Assembly (NCBI RefSeq): GCF_022682495.2 | Contig: NW_026527269.1 | Span: 744,001-808,000 of the forward strand | DNA from: Desmodus rotundus | Taxonomy: Eukaryota > Chordata > Mammalia > Chiroptera > Phyllostomidae | DNA length: 64,000 bases | Direction of reading: 5' to 3' | Shown: in pieces, positions 37,151 through 48,919 of the stretch | Layout of the letters: each line of letters starts with the position of its first letter | Position numbering within the stretch: the first letter of the stretch is position 1 | Program-made: the position numbers and the translations under genes | The notes under the pieces: generated by a model | What the model saw: the letters and a program-made list of their open reading frames with translations, nothing else | What the model was told of the DNA's origin: nothing | The model's database searches: none

Positions 37151-39845
37151 GATTCTAGATCCTGACACACCGCATTCTAGAATGCAGTAACCAAGGCAAC
37201 CGTATCCTTGGAAACCGTATCCTAGGAAACGACTTACTCTGGAGGCCATTGTGCTCAGAACCCGCACCACAAGATTCTAGATCCTGACACACCGCATTCT
37301 AGAATGCAGTATCCAAGGCAACCGTATCCTTGGAAACCGTATCCTAGGAAACCGCTTATCTCAGGAGGCCATTGTGCTCAGAACCCGCACCACAAGGTTC
37401 TAGATCCTGACACACCGCATTCTAGAATGCAGTATCCAAGGCAACCGTATCCTTGGAAACCGTATCCTAGGAAACCGCTTATCTCAGGAGGCCATTGTGC
37501 TCAGAACGCGAACCACAAAATTCTAGATCCTGACACACCGCATTCTAGAATGCAGTAACCAAGGCAACCGTATCCTTGGAAACCGTATCCTAGGAAACCG
37601 CTTATCTCAGGAGGCCATTGTGCTCAGAACGCGAACCACAAGATTTAGATCCTGACACACCGCATTCTAGAATGCAGTATCCAAGGCAACCGTATCCTTG
37701 GAAACCGTATCCTAGGAAACCGCTTATCTCAGGAGGCCATTGTGCTCAGAACGCGAACCACAAGATTCTAGATCCTGACACACCGCATTCTAGAATGCAG
37801 TATCCAAGGCAACCGTATCCTTGGAAACCGTATCCTAGGAAACCGCTTATCTCAGGAGGCAATTGCGCTCAGAACCCGCACCACAAGATTCTAGATCCTG
37901 ACACACCGCATTCTAGAATGCAGTAACCAAGGCAACCGTATCCTTGGAAACCGTATCCTAGGAAACCGCTTATCTCAGGAGGCCGATGTACTCAGAACCC
38001 GCACCACAAGATTCTAGATCCTCACACACCGCATTCTAGACGCCGTATCCAAGGCAACCGTATCCTTAGAAACCGTATCATAGGAACCGCTTATCTCAGG
38101 AGGCCATTGTGCTCAGAACCCGCACCACAAGATTCTATATCCTGACACACCGCATTCTAGAATGCAGTAACCAAGGCACCGTATCCTTGGAAAACGTATC
38201 CTAGGAAACCGCTTATCTCAGGAGGCCGTTGTGCTCAGAACCCGCACCACGAGATTCTAGATCCTGACACACCGCATTCTAGAATGCAGTAACCAAGGCA
38301 ACCGTATCCTTGGAAACCGTATCCTAGGAAACCGCTTATCTCAGGAGGCCGTTGTGCTCAGAACCCGCACCACAAGATAATAGATCCTGACACACCGCAT
38401 TCTAGAATGCAGTAACCAAGGCAACCGTATCCTTGGAAACCGTATCCTAGGAAACCGCTTATCTCAGGAGGCCGTTGTGCTCAGAATCGGCACCACAAGA
38501 TTCTAGATCCTGACACACCGCATTCTAGAATGCAGTATCCAAGGCAACCGTATCCTTGGAAACCGTATCCTAGGAAACCGCTTATCTCAGGAGGCCGTTG
38601 TGCTCAGAATCGGCACCACAATATTCTAGATCCTGACACACCGCATTCTAGAATGCAGTAACCAAGGCAACCGTATCCTTGGAAACCGTATCCTAGGAAA
38701 CCGCTTATCTCAGGAGGCCGTTGTGCTCAGAACCCGCACCACAAGATTCTAGATCCTGACACACCGCATTCTAGAATGCAGTAACCAAGGCACCGTATCC
38801 TTGGAAACCGTATCCTAGGAAACGGCTTACCCTGGAGGCCATTGTGCTCAGAACCCGCAACACAAGATTCTAGATCCTGACACACCGCATTCTAGAATGC
38901 AGTATGCAAGGCAACCGTATCCTTGGAAACCGTATCCTAGGAAACCGCTTATATCAGGAGGCCATTGTGCACAGAACCCGCACCACAAGATTCTAGATCC
39001 TGACACACAGCATTCTAGAAGGCAGTATCCAAGGCAACCGTATCCTTGGCAACCGTATCCTAGGAAACCGCTTATCTCAGGAAGCCGTTGTGCTCAGAAC
39101 CCGCAACACAAGATTCTAGATCCTGACACACCGCATTCCAGAATGCAGTATCCAAGGCAACCGTATCCTTGGAAACCGTATCCTAGGAAACCGCTTATCT
39201 CAGGAGGCCATTGTGCTCAGAACGCGAACCACAAGATTCTAGATCCCGACACACCGCATTCTAGAATGCAGTAACCAAGGCAACCGTATCCTTGGAAACC
39301 GTATCCTAGGAAACCGCTTATCTCAGGAGGCCGTTGTGCTCAGAACCGGCACCACAAGATTCTAGATCCCGCCACACCGCATTCTAGAATGCAGTAACCA
39401 AGGCAACCGTATCCTTGGAAACCGTATCCTAGGAAACCGCTTATCTCAGGAGGCCATTGTGCTCAGAACCCGCACCACAAGATTCTAGATCCTGACACAC
39501 CGCATTCTAGAATGCAGTATCCAAGGCAACCGTATCCTTGGAAACCGTATCCAGGGAACCGCTTATCTGAGGAGGCCATTGTGCTCAGAACCCGCACCAC
39601 CAGATTCTAGATCCTGACACACCGCATTCTAGAATGCAGTAACCAAGGCACCGTATCCTTGGAAACCGTATCCTAGGAAACGGCTTACCCTGGAGGCCAT
39701 TGTGCTCAGAACCCGCAACACAAGATTCTAGATCCTGACACACCGCATTCTAGAATGCAGTATCCAAGGCAACCGTATCCTTGGAAACCGTATCCTAGGA
39801 AACCGCTTACTCTGGAGACGATTGTGCTCAGAACCCGTCCCACAA
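37151..39845 (+). repeat. F-G-H block, copy 3
   Basis: F (37273), G and H (38866) match copy 2 at +10,902 bp. H-to-T is one monomer longer than in copies 2 and 5, because an extra AAGGCACCG / CTTACCCTGG monomer stands before the CTCTGGAGACG copy. A private GTGCACAGAACC occurs near 38970. Confidence 0.88.
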
Positions 39846-40209
39846 GATTCTAGATCCTGTTACACCATATTCTAGAACACCGTATCCAAGGCAACCGTAT
39901 CTTTGGAAACCATATCCAAGAAACCACTTATCTCTGGAGACCATTATTTTCAGAATCTGTTCCCAAGATTCTAGATCCTGACACACCACATTCTAGAACG
40001 CCGTATGCAAGGCAACCGTATTCTTGGAGTCCGTATCCTAGAAACCGCGTATTCCTGTAGACTATTATTCTCTCAACCCGACCAACAATATTCTAGATCC
40101 TGACACACCACATTCTAGAACACCGTGTCCACGGCAACTGTATCCTGGAAACCCTATCCTAGGAAACCGCTTACTCTAGAGACCATAGAGCTCAGAACCC
40201 GTCCCACAA
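39846..40209 (+). repeat. Divergent trio T1-T2-T3, copy 4
   Basis: T1 39846-39966, T2 39967-40088 (122 bp, with the same one-G deletion as copy 2) and T3 40089-40209. It is followed by GATGCAAGATCC and GATGCAACATCC monomers. Confidence 0.9.
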
Positions 40210-40943
40210 GATGCAAGATCCTGACACACCGCATTCTAGAATGCAGTATCCAAGGCAACCGTATCCTTGGAAACCGTATCCTAGGAAACCGCTTACTCTA
40301 GAGACCATAGAGCTCAGAAACCGTCCCACAAGATGCAACATCCTGACACACCGCATTCTAGAATGCAGTATCCAAGGCAACCGTATCCTTGGAAACCGTA
40401 TCCTAGGAAACGGCTTACTCTGGAGGCCATTGTGGTCAGAACCCGCAACACAAGATTCGAGATCCTGACACACCGCATTCTAGAATGCAGTATCCAAGGC
40501 AACCGTATACTTGGAAACCGTATCCTAGGAAACCGCTTATCTCAGGAGGCCGTTGTGCTCAGAACCCGCAACACAAGATTCTAGATCCTGACACACCGCA
40601 TTCCAGAATGCAGTATCCAAGGCAACGGTATCCTTGGAAACCGTATCCTAGGAAACCGCTTATCTCAGGAGGCCGTTGTGCTCAGAACCCGCACCACAAG
40701 ATTCTAGATCCTGACACACCGCATTCTAGAATGCAGTATCCAAGGCATCCGTATCCTTGGAAACCGTATCGAGGGAACCGCTTATCTCAGGAGGCCATTG
40801 TGCTCAGAACACGCACCACAAGATTCTAGATCCTGACACACCGCATTCTAGAATGCAGTAACCAAGGCAACCGTATCCTTGGAAACCGTATCCTAGGAAA
40901 CGGCTTACTCTGGAGGCCATTGTGCTCAGAACCCGCACCACAA
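40210..40943 (+). repeat. Shortened linker J before unit 8
   Basis: It is two monomers shorter than the equivalent stretch after the first T trio. The monomer 40332-40453 is a hybrid: its 5' part is the GATGCAACATCC type and its 3' part is the CTCTGG / TTGTGGTCAG / GATTCGAG type seen at 1344-1464. From 40454 the sequence is in register with 1465 at +38,989 bp. Confidence 0.85.
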
Positions 40944-43900
40944 GGTTCTAGATCCTGACACACCGCATTCTAGAATGCAGTATCCAAGGCAACCGTATCC
41001 TTGGAAACCGTATCCTAGGAAACCGCTTATCTCAGGAGGCCATTGTGCTCAGAACCCGCACCACAAGATTCTAGACCCTGACACACCGCATTCTAGAATG
41101 CAGTATCCAACGCAACTGTATCCTTGGAAACGGTATCCTAGGAAACCGCTTATCTCAGGAGGCCGTTGTGCTCAGAACCCGCACCACAAGATTCTAGATC
41201 CTGACACACCGCATTCTAGAATGCAGTATCCAAGGCAACCGTATCATTGGAAACCGTATCCTAGGAAACGGCTTACTCTGGAGGCCATTGTGCTCAGAAC
41301 CCGCAACACAAGATTCCAGATCCTGACACACCGTATTCTAGAATGCAGTATCCAAGGCAACCGTATACTTGCATACCTTATCCTAGGAAACCGCTTATCT
41401 CAGGAGGCCGTTGTGCTCAGAACCCGCACCACAAGATTCTAGATCCTGACACACCGCATTCTAGAATGCAGTAACCAAGGCAACCGTATCCTTGGAAACC
41501 GTATCCTAGGAAACCGCTTATCTCAGGAGGGTATTGTGCTCAGAAGCCGCAGCACAAGATTCTAGATCCTCACACACCGCATTCTAGAATGCAGTAACCA
41601 AGGCAACCGTATCCTTGGAAACCGTATCCTAGGAAACGGCTTACTCTGGAGGCCATTGTGCTCAGAACCCGCACCACAAGATTCTAGATCCTGACACACC
41701 GCATTCTAGAATGCAGTATCCAAGGCAACCGTATCCTTGGAAACCGTATCCTAGGAAACCGCTTATCTCAGGAGGCCATTGTGCTCAGAACCCGCACCAC
41801 AAGATTCTAGATCCTGACACACCGCATTCTAGAATGCAGTAACCAAGGCAACCGTATCCTTGGAAACCGTATCCTAGGAAACGGCTTACTCTAGAGGCCA
41901 TTGTGCTCAGAACCCGCACCACAAGATTCCAGATCCTGACACACCGTATTCTAGAATGCAGTATCCAAGGCAACCGTATCTTTGGAAACCTTATCCTAGG
42001 AAACCGCTTATCTCCGGAGGCCATTGTGCTCAGAACCCGCACCACAAGATTCTAGATCCTGACACACCGCATTCTAGAATGCAGTATCCAAGGCAACCGT
42101 ATCCTTGGAAACCTTATCCTAGGAAACCGCTTATCTCAGGATGCCATTGTGCTCAGAACCCGCACCACAAGATTCTAGATCCTGACACACCGCATTCTAG
42201 AATGCAGTATCCAAGGCAACCGTATCCTTGGAAACCGTATCCTAGGAAACCGCTTATCTCAGGAGGCCATTGTGCTCAGAACCCGCACCACAAGATTCTA
42301 GATCCTGACACACCGCATTCTAGAATGCAGTATCCAAGGCAACCGTATATTGGAAACCGTATCCTAGGAAACCGCTTATCTCAGGAGGCCATTGTGCTCA
42401 GAAACCGCACCACAAGATTCTAGATCCTGACACACCGCATTCTAGAATGCAGTAACCAAGGCAACCGTATCCTTGGAAACCGTATCCTAGGAAACCGCTT
42501 ATCTCAGGAGGCCATTGTGCTCAGAACCCGCACCACAAGATTCTAGATCCTGACACACCGCATTCTAGAATACAGTATCCAAGGCAACCGTATCCTTGGA
42601 AACCGTATCCTAGGAAACCGCTTATCTCAGGAGGCCATTGTGCTCAGAACGCGAACCACAAGATTTAGATCCTGACACACCGCATTCTAGAATGCAGTAT
42701 CCAAGGCAACCGTATCCTTGGAAACCGTATCCTAGGAAACCGCTTATCTCAGGAGGCCGTTGCGCTCAGAACCCGCACCACAAGATTCTAGATCCTGACA
42801 CACCGCAATCTAGAATGCAGTAACCAAGGCAACCGTATCCTTGGAAACCGTATCCTAGGAAACCGCTTATCTCAGGAGGCCATTGTGCTCAGAACCCGCA
42901 CCAGAAGATTCTAGACCCTGACACACCGCATTCTAGAATGCAGTATCCAAGCCAACCGTATCCTTGGAAACCGTATCCTAGGAAACCGCTTATCTCAGGA
43001 GGCCATTGTGCTCAGAACCCGCACCACAAGATTCTAGATCCTGACACACCGCATTCTAGAATGCAGTAACCAAGGCAACCGTATCCTTGGAAACCGTATC
43101 CTAGGAAACCGCTTATCTCAGGAGGCCATTGTGCTCAGAACCCGCACCACAAGATTCTAGACCCTGACACACTGCATTCTAGAATGCAGTATCCAAGGCC
43201 ATCGTATCCTTGGAAACCGTATCCTAGGAAACCGCTTATCTCAGGAGGCCATTGTGCTCAGAACCCGCACCACAAGATTCTAGATCCTGACACACAGCAT
43301 TCTAGAATGCAGTATCCAAGGCATCCGTATCATTGGAAACCGTATCCTATGAACCGCTTATCTCAGGAGGCCGTTGTGCTCAGAACCCGCACCACAAGAT
43401 TCTAGATTCTGACACACCGCATTCTAGAATGCAGTAACCAAGGCAACCGTGTCCTTGGAAACCGTATCCTAGGAAACCGCTTATCTCAGGAGGCCATTGT
43501 GCTCAGAACCCGCACCAGAAGATTCTAGACCCTGACACACCGCATTCTAGAATGCAGTATCCAAGGCAACCGTATCCTTGGAAACCGTATCCTAGGAAAC
43601 CGCTTATCTCAGGAGGCCGTTGTGCTCAGAACCCGCACCACAAGATTCTAGATTCTGACACACCGCATTCTAGAATGCAGTAACCAAGGCAACCGTATCC
43701 TTGGAAACCGTATCCTAGGAAACCGCTTATCTCAGGAGGCCGTTGTGCTCAGAACCCGCACCACAAGATTCTAGATTCTGACACACCGCATTCTAGAATG
43801 CAGTAACCAAGGCAACCGTGTCCTTGGAAACCGTATCCTATGAACCGCTTATCTCAGGAGGCCGTTGTGCTCAGAACCCGCACCACAAGATTCTAGATCC

Positions 43901-45361
43901 TGACACACCGCATTCTAGAATGCAGTAACCAAGGCAACCGTATCCTTGGAAACCGTATCCTAGGAAACCGCTTATCTCAGGAGGCCATTGTGCTCAGAAC
44001 CCGCACCACAAGATTCTAGATCCTGACACACCGCATTCTAGAATACAGTATCCAAGGCAACCGTATCCTTGGAAACCGTATCCTAGGAAACCGCTTATCT
44101 CAGGAGGCCATTGTGCTCTGAACGCGAACCACAAGATTTAGATCCTGACACACCGCATTCTAGAATGCAGTATCCAAGGCAACCGTATCCTTGGAAACCG
44201 TATCCTAGGAAACCGCTTATCTCAGGAGGCAGTTGCGCTCAGAACCCGCACCACAAGATTCTAGATCCTGACACACCGCATTCTAGAATGCAGTAACCAA
44301 GGCAACCGTATCCTTGGAAACCGTATCCTAGGAAACCGCTTATCTCAGGAGGCCATTGTGCTCAGAACCCGCACCAGAAGATTCTAGACCCTGACACACC
44401 GCATTCTAGAATGCAGTATCCAAGGCAACCGTATCCTTGGAAACCGTATCCTATGAAACCGCTTATCTCAGGAGGCCATTGTGCTCAGAACCCGCACCAC
44501 AAGATTCTAGATCCTGACACACCGCATTCTAGAATGCAGTAACCAAGGCAACCGTATCCTTGGAAACCGTATCCTAGGAAACCGCTTATCTCAGGAGGCC
44601 ATTGTGCTCAGAACCCGCACCACAAGATTCTAGACCCTGACACACCGCATTCTAGAATGCAGTATCCAAGGCCACCGTATCCTTGGAAACCGTATCCTAG
44701 GAAACCGCTTATCTCAGGAGGCCATTGTGCTCAGAACCCGCACCACAAGATTCTAGATCCTGACACACAGCATTCTAGAATGCAGTATCCAAGGCATCCG
44801 TATCATTGGAAACCGTATCCTAGTAAACGGCTTACTCTGGAGGCCATTGTGCTCAGAACCAGCACCACAAGATCCAGATCCTGACACACCGTATTCTAGA
44901 ATGCAGTATCCAAGGCAACCGTATCCTTGGAAACCTTATCCTAGGAAACCGCTTATCTCAGGAGGCCGTTGTGCTCAGAACCCGCACCACAATATTCTAG
45001 ATTCTGACACACCGCATTCTAGAATGCAGTAACCAAGGCAACCGTATCCTTGGAAACCGTATCCTAGGAAACCGCTTATCTCAGGAGGCTATTGTGCTCA
45101 GAACCCGCACCACAAGATTCTAGATCCTGACACACCGCATTCTAGAATGCAGTAACCAAGGCAACCGTATCCTTGGAAACCGTATCCTAGGAAACCGCTC
45201 TTCTCAGGAGGCCATTGTGCTCAGAACCCGCACCACAAGATTCTAGATCCTGACACACCGCATTCTAGAATGCAGTAACCAAGGCAACCGTATCCTTGGA
45301 AACCGTATCCTAGGAAACCGCTCTTCTCAGGAGGCAATTGTGCTCAGAACCCGCACCACAA
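40944..45361 (+). repeat. HOR unit 8, 4418 bp, near copy of unit 1
   Basis: Every landmark of unit 1 recurs here 38,989 bp later, and the unit length is identical. Both share the CCAACGCAACTG variant and the 927-bp D-to-C' interval. At least one difference is visible: T at 3992 (CCTATGAAACC) against G at 42981 (CCTAGGAAACC). Confidence 0.92.
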
Positions 45362-47204
45362 GGTTCTAGATCCTGACACACCGCATTCTAGAATGCAGTA
45401 TCCAAGGCAACCGTATCCTTGGAAACCGTATCCTAGGAAACCGCTTATCTCAGGAGGCCATTGTGCTCAGAACCCGCACCACAAGATTCTAGACCCTGAC
45501 ACACCGCATTCTAGAATGCAGTATCCAACGCAACCGTATCCTTGGAAACGGTATCCTAGGAAACCGCTTATCTCAGGAGGCCGTTGTGCTCAGAACCCGC
45601 ACCACAAGATTCTAGATCCTGACACACCGCATTCTAGAATGCAGTATCCAAGGCAACCGTATCATTGGAAACCGTATCCTAGGAAACGGCTTACTCTGGA
45701 GGCCATTGTGCTCAGAACCCGCAACACAAGATTCCAGATCCTGACACACCGTATTCTAGAATGCAGTATCCAAGGCAACCGTATACTTGCATACCTTATC
45801 CTAGGAAACCGCTTATCTCAGGAGGCCGTTGTGCTCAGAACCCGCACCACAAGATTCTAGATCCTGACACACCGCATTCTAGAATGCAGTAACCAAGGCA
45901 ACCGTATCCTTGGAAACCGTATCCTAGGAAACCGCTTATCTCAGGAGGCTATTGTGCTCAGAACCCGCACCACAAGATTCTAGATCCTCACACACCGCAT
46001 TCTAGAATGCAGTATCCAAGGCAACCATATCCTTGCAAACCGTATCCTAGGAAACCGCTTATCTCAGGAAGCCATCGTGCTCAGAACCCGCACCACAAGA
46101 TTCTAGATCCTGACACACCGCATTCTAGAATGCAGTAACCAAGGCAACCGTATCCTTGGAAACCGTATCCTAGGAAACGGCTTACTCTAGAGGCCATTGT
46201 GCTCAGAACCCGCACCACAAGATTCCAGATCCTGACACACCGTATTCTAGAATGCAGTATCCAAGGCAACCGTATCTTTGGAAACCTTATCCTAGGAAAC
46301 CGCTTATCTCCGGAGGCCATTGTGCTCAGAACCCGCACCACAAGATTCTAGATCCTTACACACCGCATTCTAGAATGCAGTATCCAAGGCAACCGTATCC
46401 TTTTAAACCTTATCCTAGGAAACCGCTTATCTCAGGAGGCCATTGTGCTCAGAACCCGCACCACAAGATTCTAGATCCTGACACACCGCATTCTAGAATG
46501 CAGTATCCAAGGCAACCGTATCCTTGGAAACCGTATCCTAGAAAACCACTTATCTCAGGAGGCCATTGTGCTCAGAACCCGCACCACAAGATTCTAGATC
46601 CTGACACACCGCATTCTAGAATGCAGTATCCAAGGCAACCGTATCCTTGGAAACCGTATCCTAGGAAACCGCTTATCTCAGGAGGCCATTGTGCTCAGAA
46701 ACCGCACCACAAGATTCTAGATCCTGACACACCGCATTCTAGAATGCAGTAACCAAGGCAACCGTATCCTTGGAAACCGTATCCTAGGAAACCGCTTATC
46801 TCAGGAGGCCATTGTGCTCAGAACCCGCACCACAAGATTCTAGATCCTGACACACCGCATTCTAGAATGCAGTATCCAAGGCAACCGTATCCTTGGAAAC
46901 CTTATCCTAGGAAACCGCTTATCTCAGGAGGCCATTGTGCTCAGAACGCGAACCACAAGATTCTAGATCCTGACACACCGCATTCTAGAATGCAGTAACC
47001 AAGGCAACCGTATCCTTGGAAACCGTATCCTAGGAAACCGCTCTTCTCAGGAGGCCATTGTGCTCAGAACCCGCACCACAAGATTCTAGATCCTGACACA
47101 CCGCATTCTAGAATGCAGTAACCAAGGCAACCGTGTCCTTGGAAACCGTATCCTATGAAACCGCTTATCTCAGGAGGCCGTTGTGCTCAGAACCCGCACC
47201 ACAA
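45362..47204 (+). repeat. HOR unit 9, strongly truncated (about 15 monomers)
   Basis: A is present but A-to-B is 859 bp rather than 981, one monomer short. The B block is a variant form (B') with GATCCTTACACACC and CCTTTTAAACC near 46402. C, D, C', D' and E are absent. After B' the array goes to a GCAACCGTATCCTTGG / CCTTATCC copy with GAACGCGAACC, then the CGCTCTTCTC and GTGTCC monomers that introduce F. Confidence 0.88.
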
Positions 47205-48919
47205 GATTCTAGATCCTGACACACCGCATTCTAGAATGCAGTAACCAAGGCAACCGTATCCTTGGAAACCGTATCCTAGGAAACGGCTTACTCTGGAGGC
47301 CATTGTGCTCAGAACCCGCACCACAAGATTCTAGATCCTGACACACCGCATTCTAGAATGCAGTATCCAAGGCAACCGTATCCTTGGAAACCGTATCCTA
47401 GGAAACCGCTTATCTCAGGAGGCCATTGTGCTCAGAACCCGCACCACAAGGTTCTAGATCCTGACACACCGCATTCTAGAATGCAGTATCCAAGGCAACC
47501 GTATCCTTGGAAACCGTATCCTAGGAAACCGCTTATCTCAGGAGGCCATTGTGCTCAGAACGCGAACCACAAGATTCTAGATCCTGACACACCGCATTCT
47601 AGAATGCAGTAACCAAGGCAACCGTATCCTTGGAAACCGTATCCTAGGAAACCGCTTATCTCAGGAGGCCATTGTGCTCAGAACGCGAACCACAAGATTT
47701 AGATCCTGACACACCGCATTCTAGAATGCAGTATCCAAGGCAACCGTATCCTTGGAAACTGTATCCTAGGAAACCGCTTATCTCAGGAGGCCATTGTGCT
47801 CAGAACGCGAACCACAAGATTCTAGATCCTGACACACCGCATTCTAGAATGCAGTATCCAAGGCAACCGTATCCTCGGAAACCGTATCCTAGGAAACCGC
47901 TTATCTCAGGAGGCAATTGCGCTCAGAACCCGCACCACAAGATTCTAGATCCTGACACACCGCATTCTAGAATGCAGTAACCAAGGCAACCGTATCCTTG
48001 GAAACCGTATCCTAGGAAACCGCTTATCTCAGGAGGCCGATGTACTCAGAACCCGCACCACAAGATTCTAGATCCTCACACACCGCATTCTAGACGCCGT
48101 ATCCAAGGCAACCATATCCTTGGAAACCGTATCATAGGAACCGCTTATCTCAGGAGGCCATTGTGCTCAGAACCCGCACCACAAGATTCTATATCCTGAC
48201 ACACCGCATTCTAGAATGCAGTAACCAAGGCACCGTATCCTTGGAAAACGTATCCTAGGAAACCGCTTATCTCAGGAGGCCGTTGTGCTCAGAACCCGCA
48301 CCACGAGATTCTAGATCCTGACACACCGCATTCTAGAATGCAGTAACCAAGGCAACCGTATCCTTGGAAACCGTATCCTAGGAAACCGCTTATCTCAGGA
48401 GGCCGTTGTGCTCAGAACCCGCACCACAAGATTCTAGATCCTGACACACCGCATTCTAGAATGCAGTAACCAAGGCAACCGTATCCTTGGAAACCGTATC
48501 CTAGGAAACCGCTTATCTCAGGAGGCCGTTGTGCTCAGAATCGGCACCACAAGATTCTAGATCCTGACACACCGCATTCTAGAATGCAGTATCCAAGGCA
48601 ACCGTATCCTTGGAAACCGTATCCTAGGAAACCGCTTATCTCAGGAGGCCGTTGTGCTCAGAATCGGCACCACAAGATTCTAGATCCTGACACACCGCAT
48701 TCTAGAATGCAGTAACCAAGGCAACCGTATCCTTGGAAACCGTATCCTAGGAAACCGCTTATCTCAGGAGGCCGTTGTGCTCAGAACCCGCACCACAAGA
48801 TTCTAGATCCTGACACACCGCATTCTAGAATGCAGTAACCAAGGCACCGTATCATTGGAAACCGTATCCTAGGAAACGGCTTACCCTGGAGGCCATTGTG
48901 CTCAGAACCCGCAACACAA
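47205..48919 (+). repeat. F-G block, copy 4
   Basis: Markers are in register with copy 3 (+10,054 bp). Here the leading monomer reads GGAAACGGCTTACTC, not GACTTACTC. The G block has private changes GGAAACTGTATCC (near 47755) and ATCCTCGGAAACC (near 47872). Both are shared with copy 5 at 59107, at +11,902 bp. Near 48430 the monomer start GATTCTAGATCC replaces the GATAATAGATCC of copies 1-3. Confidence 0.87.
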
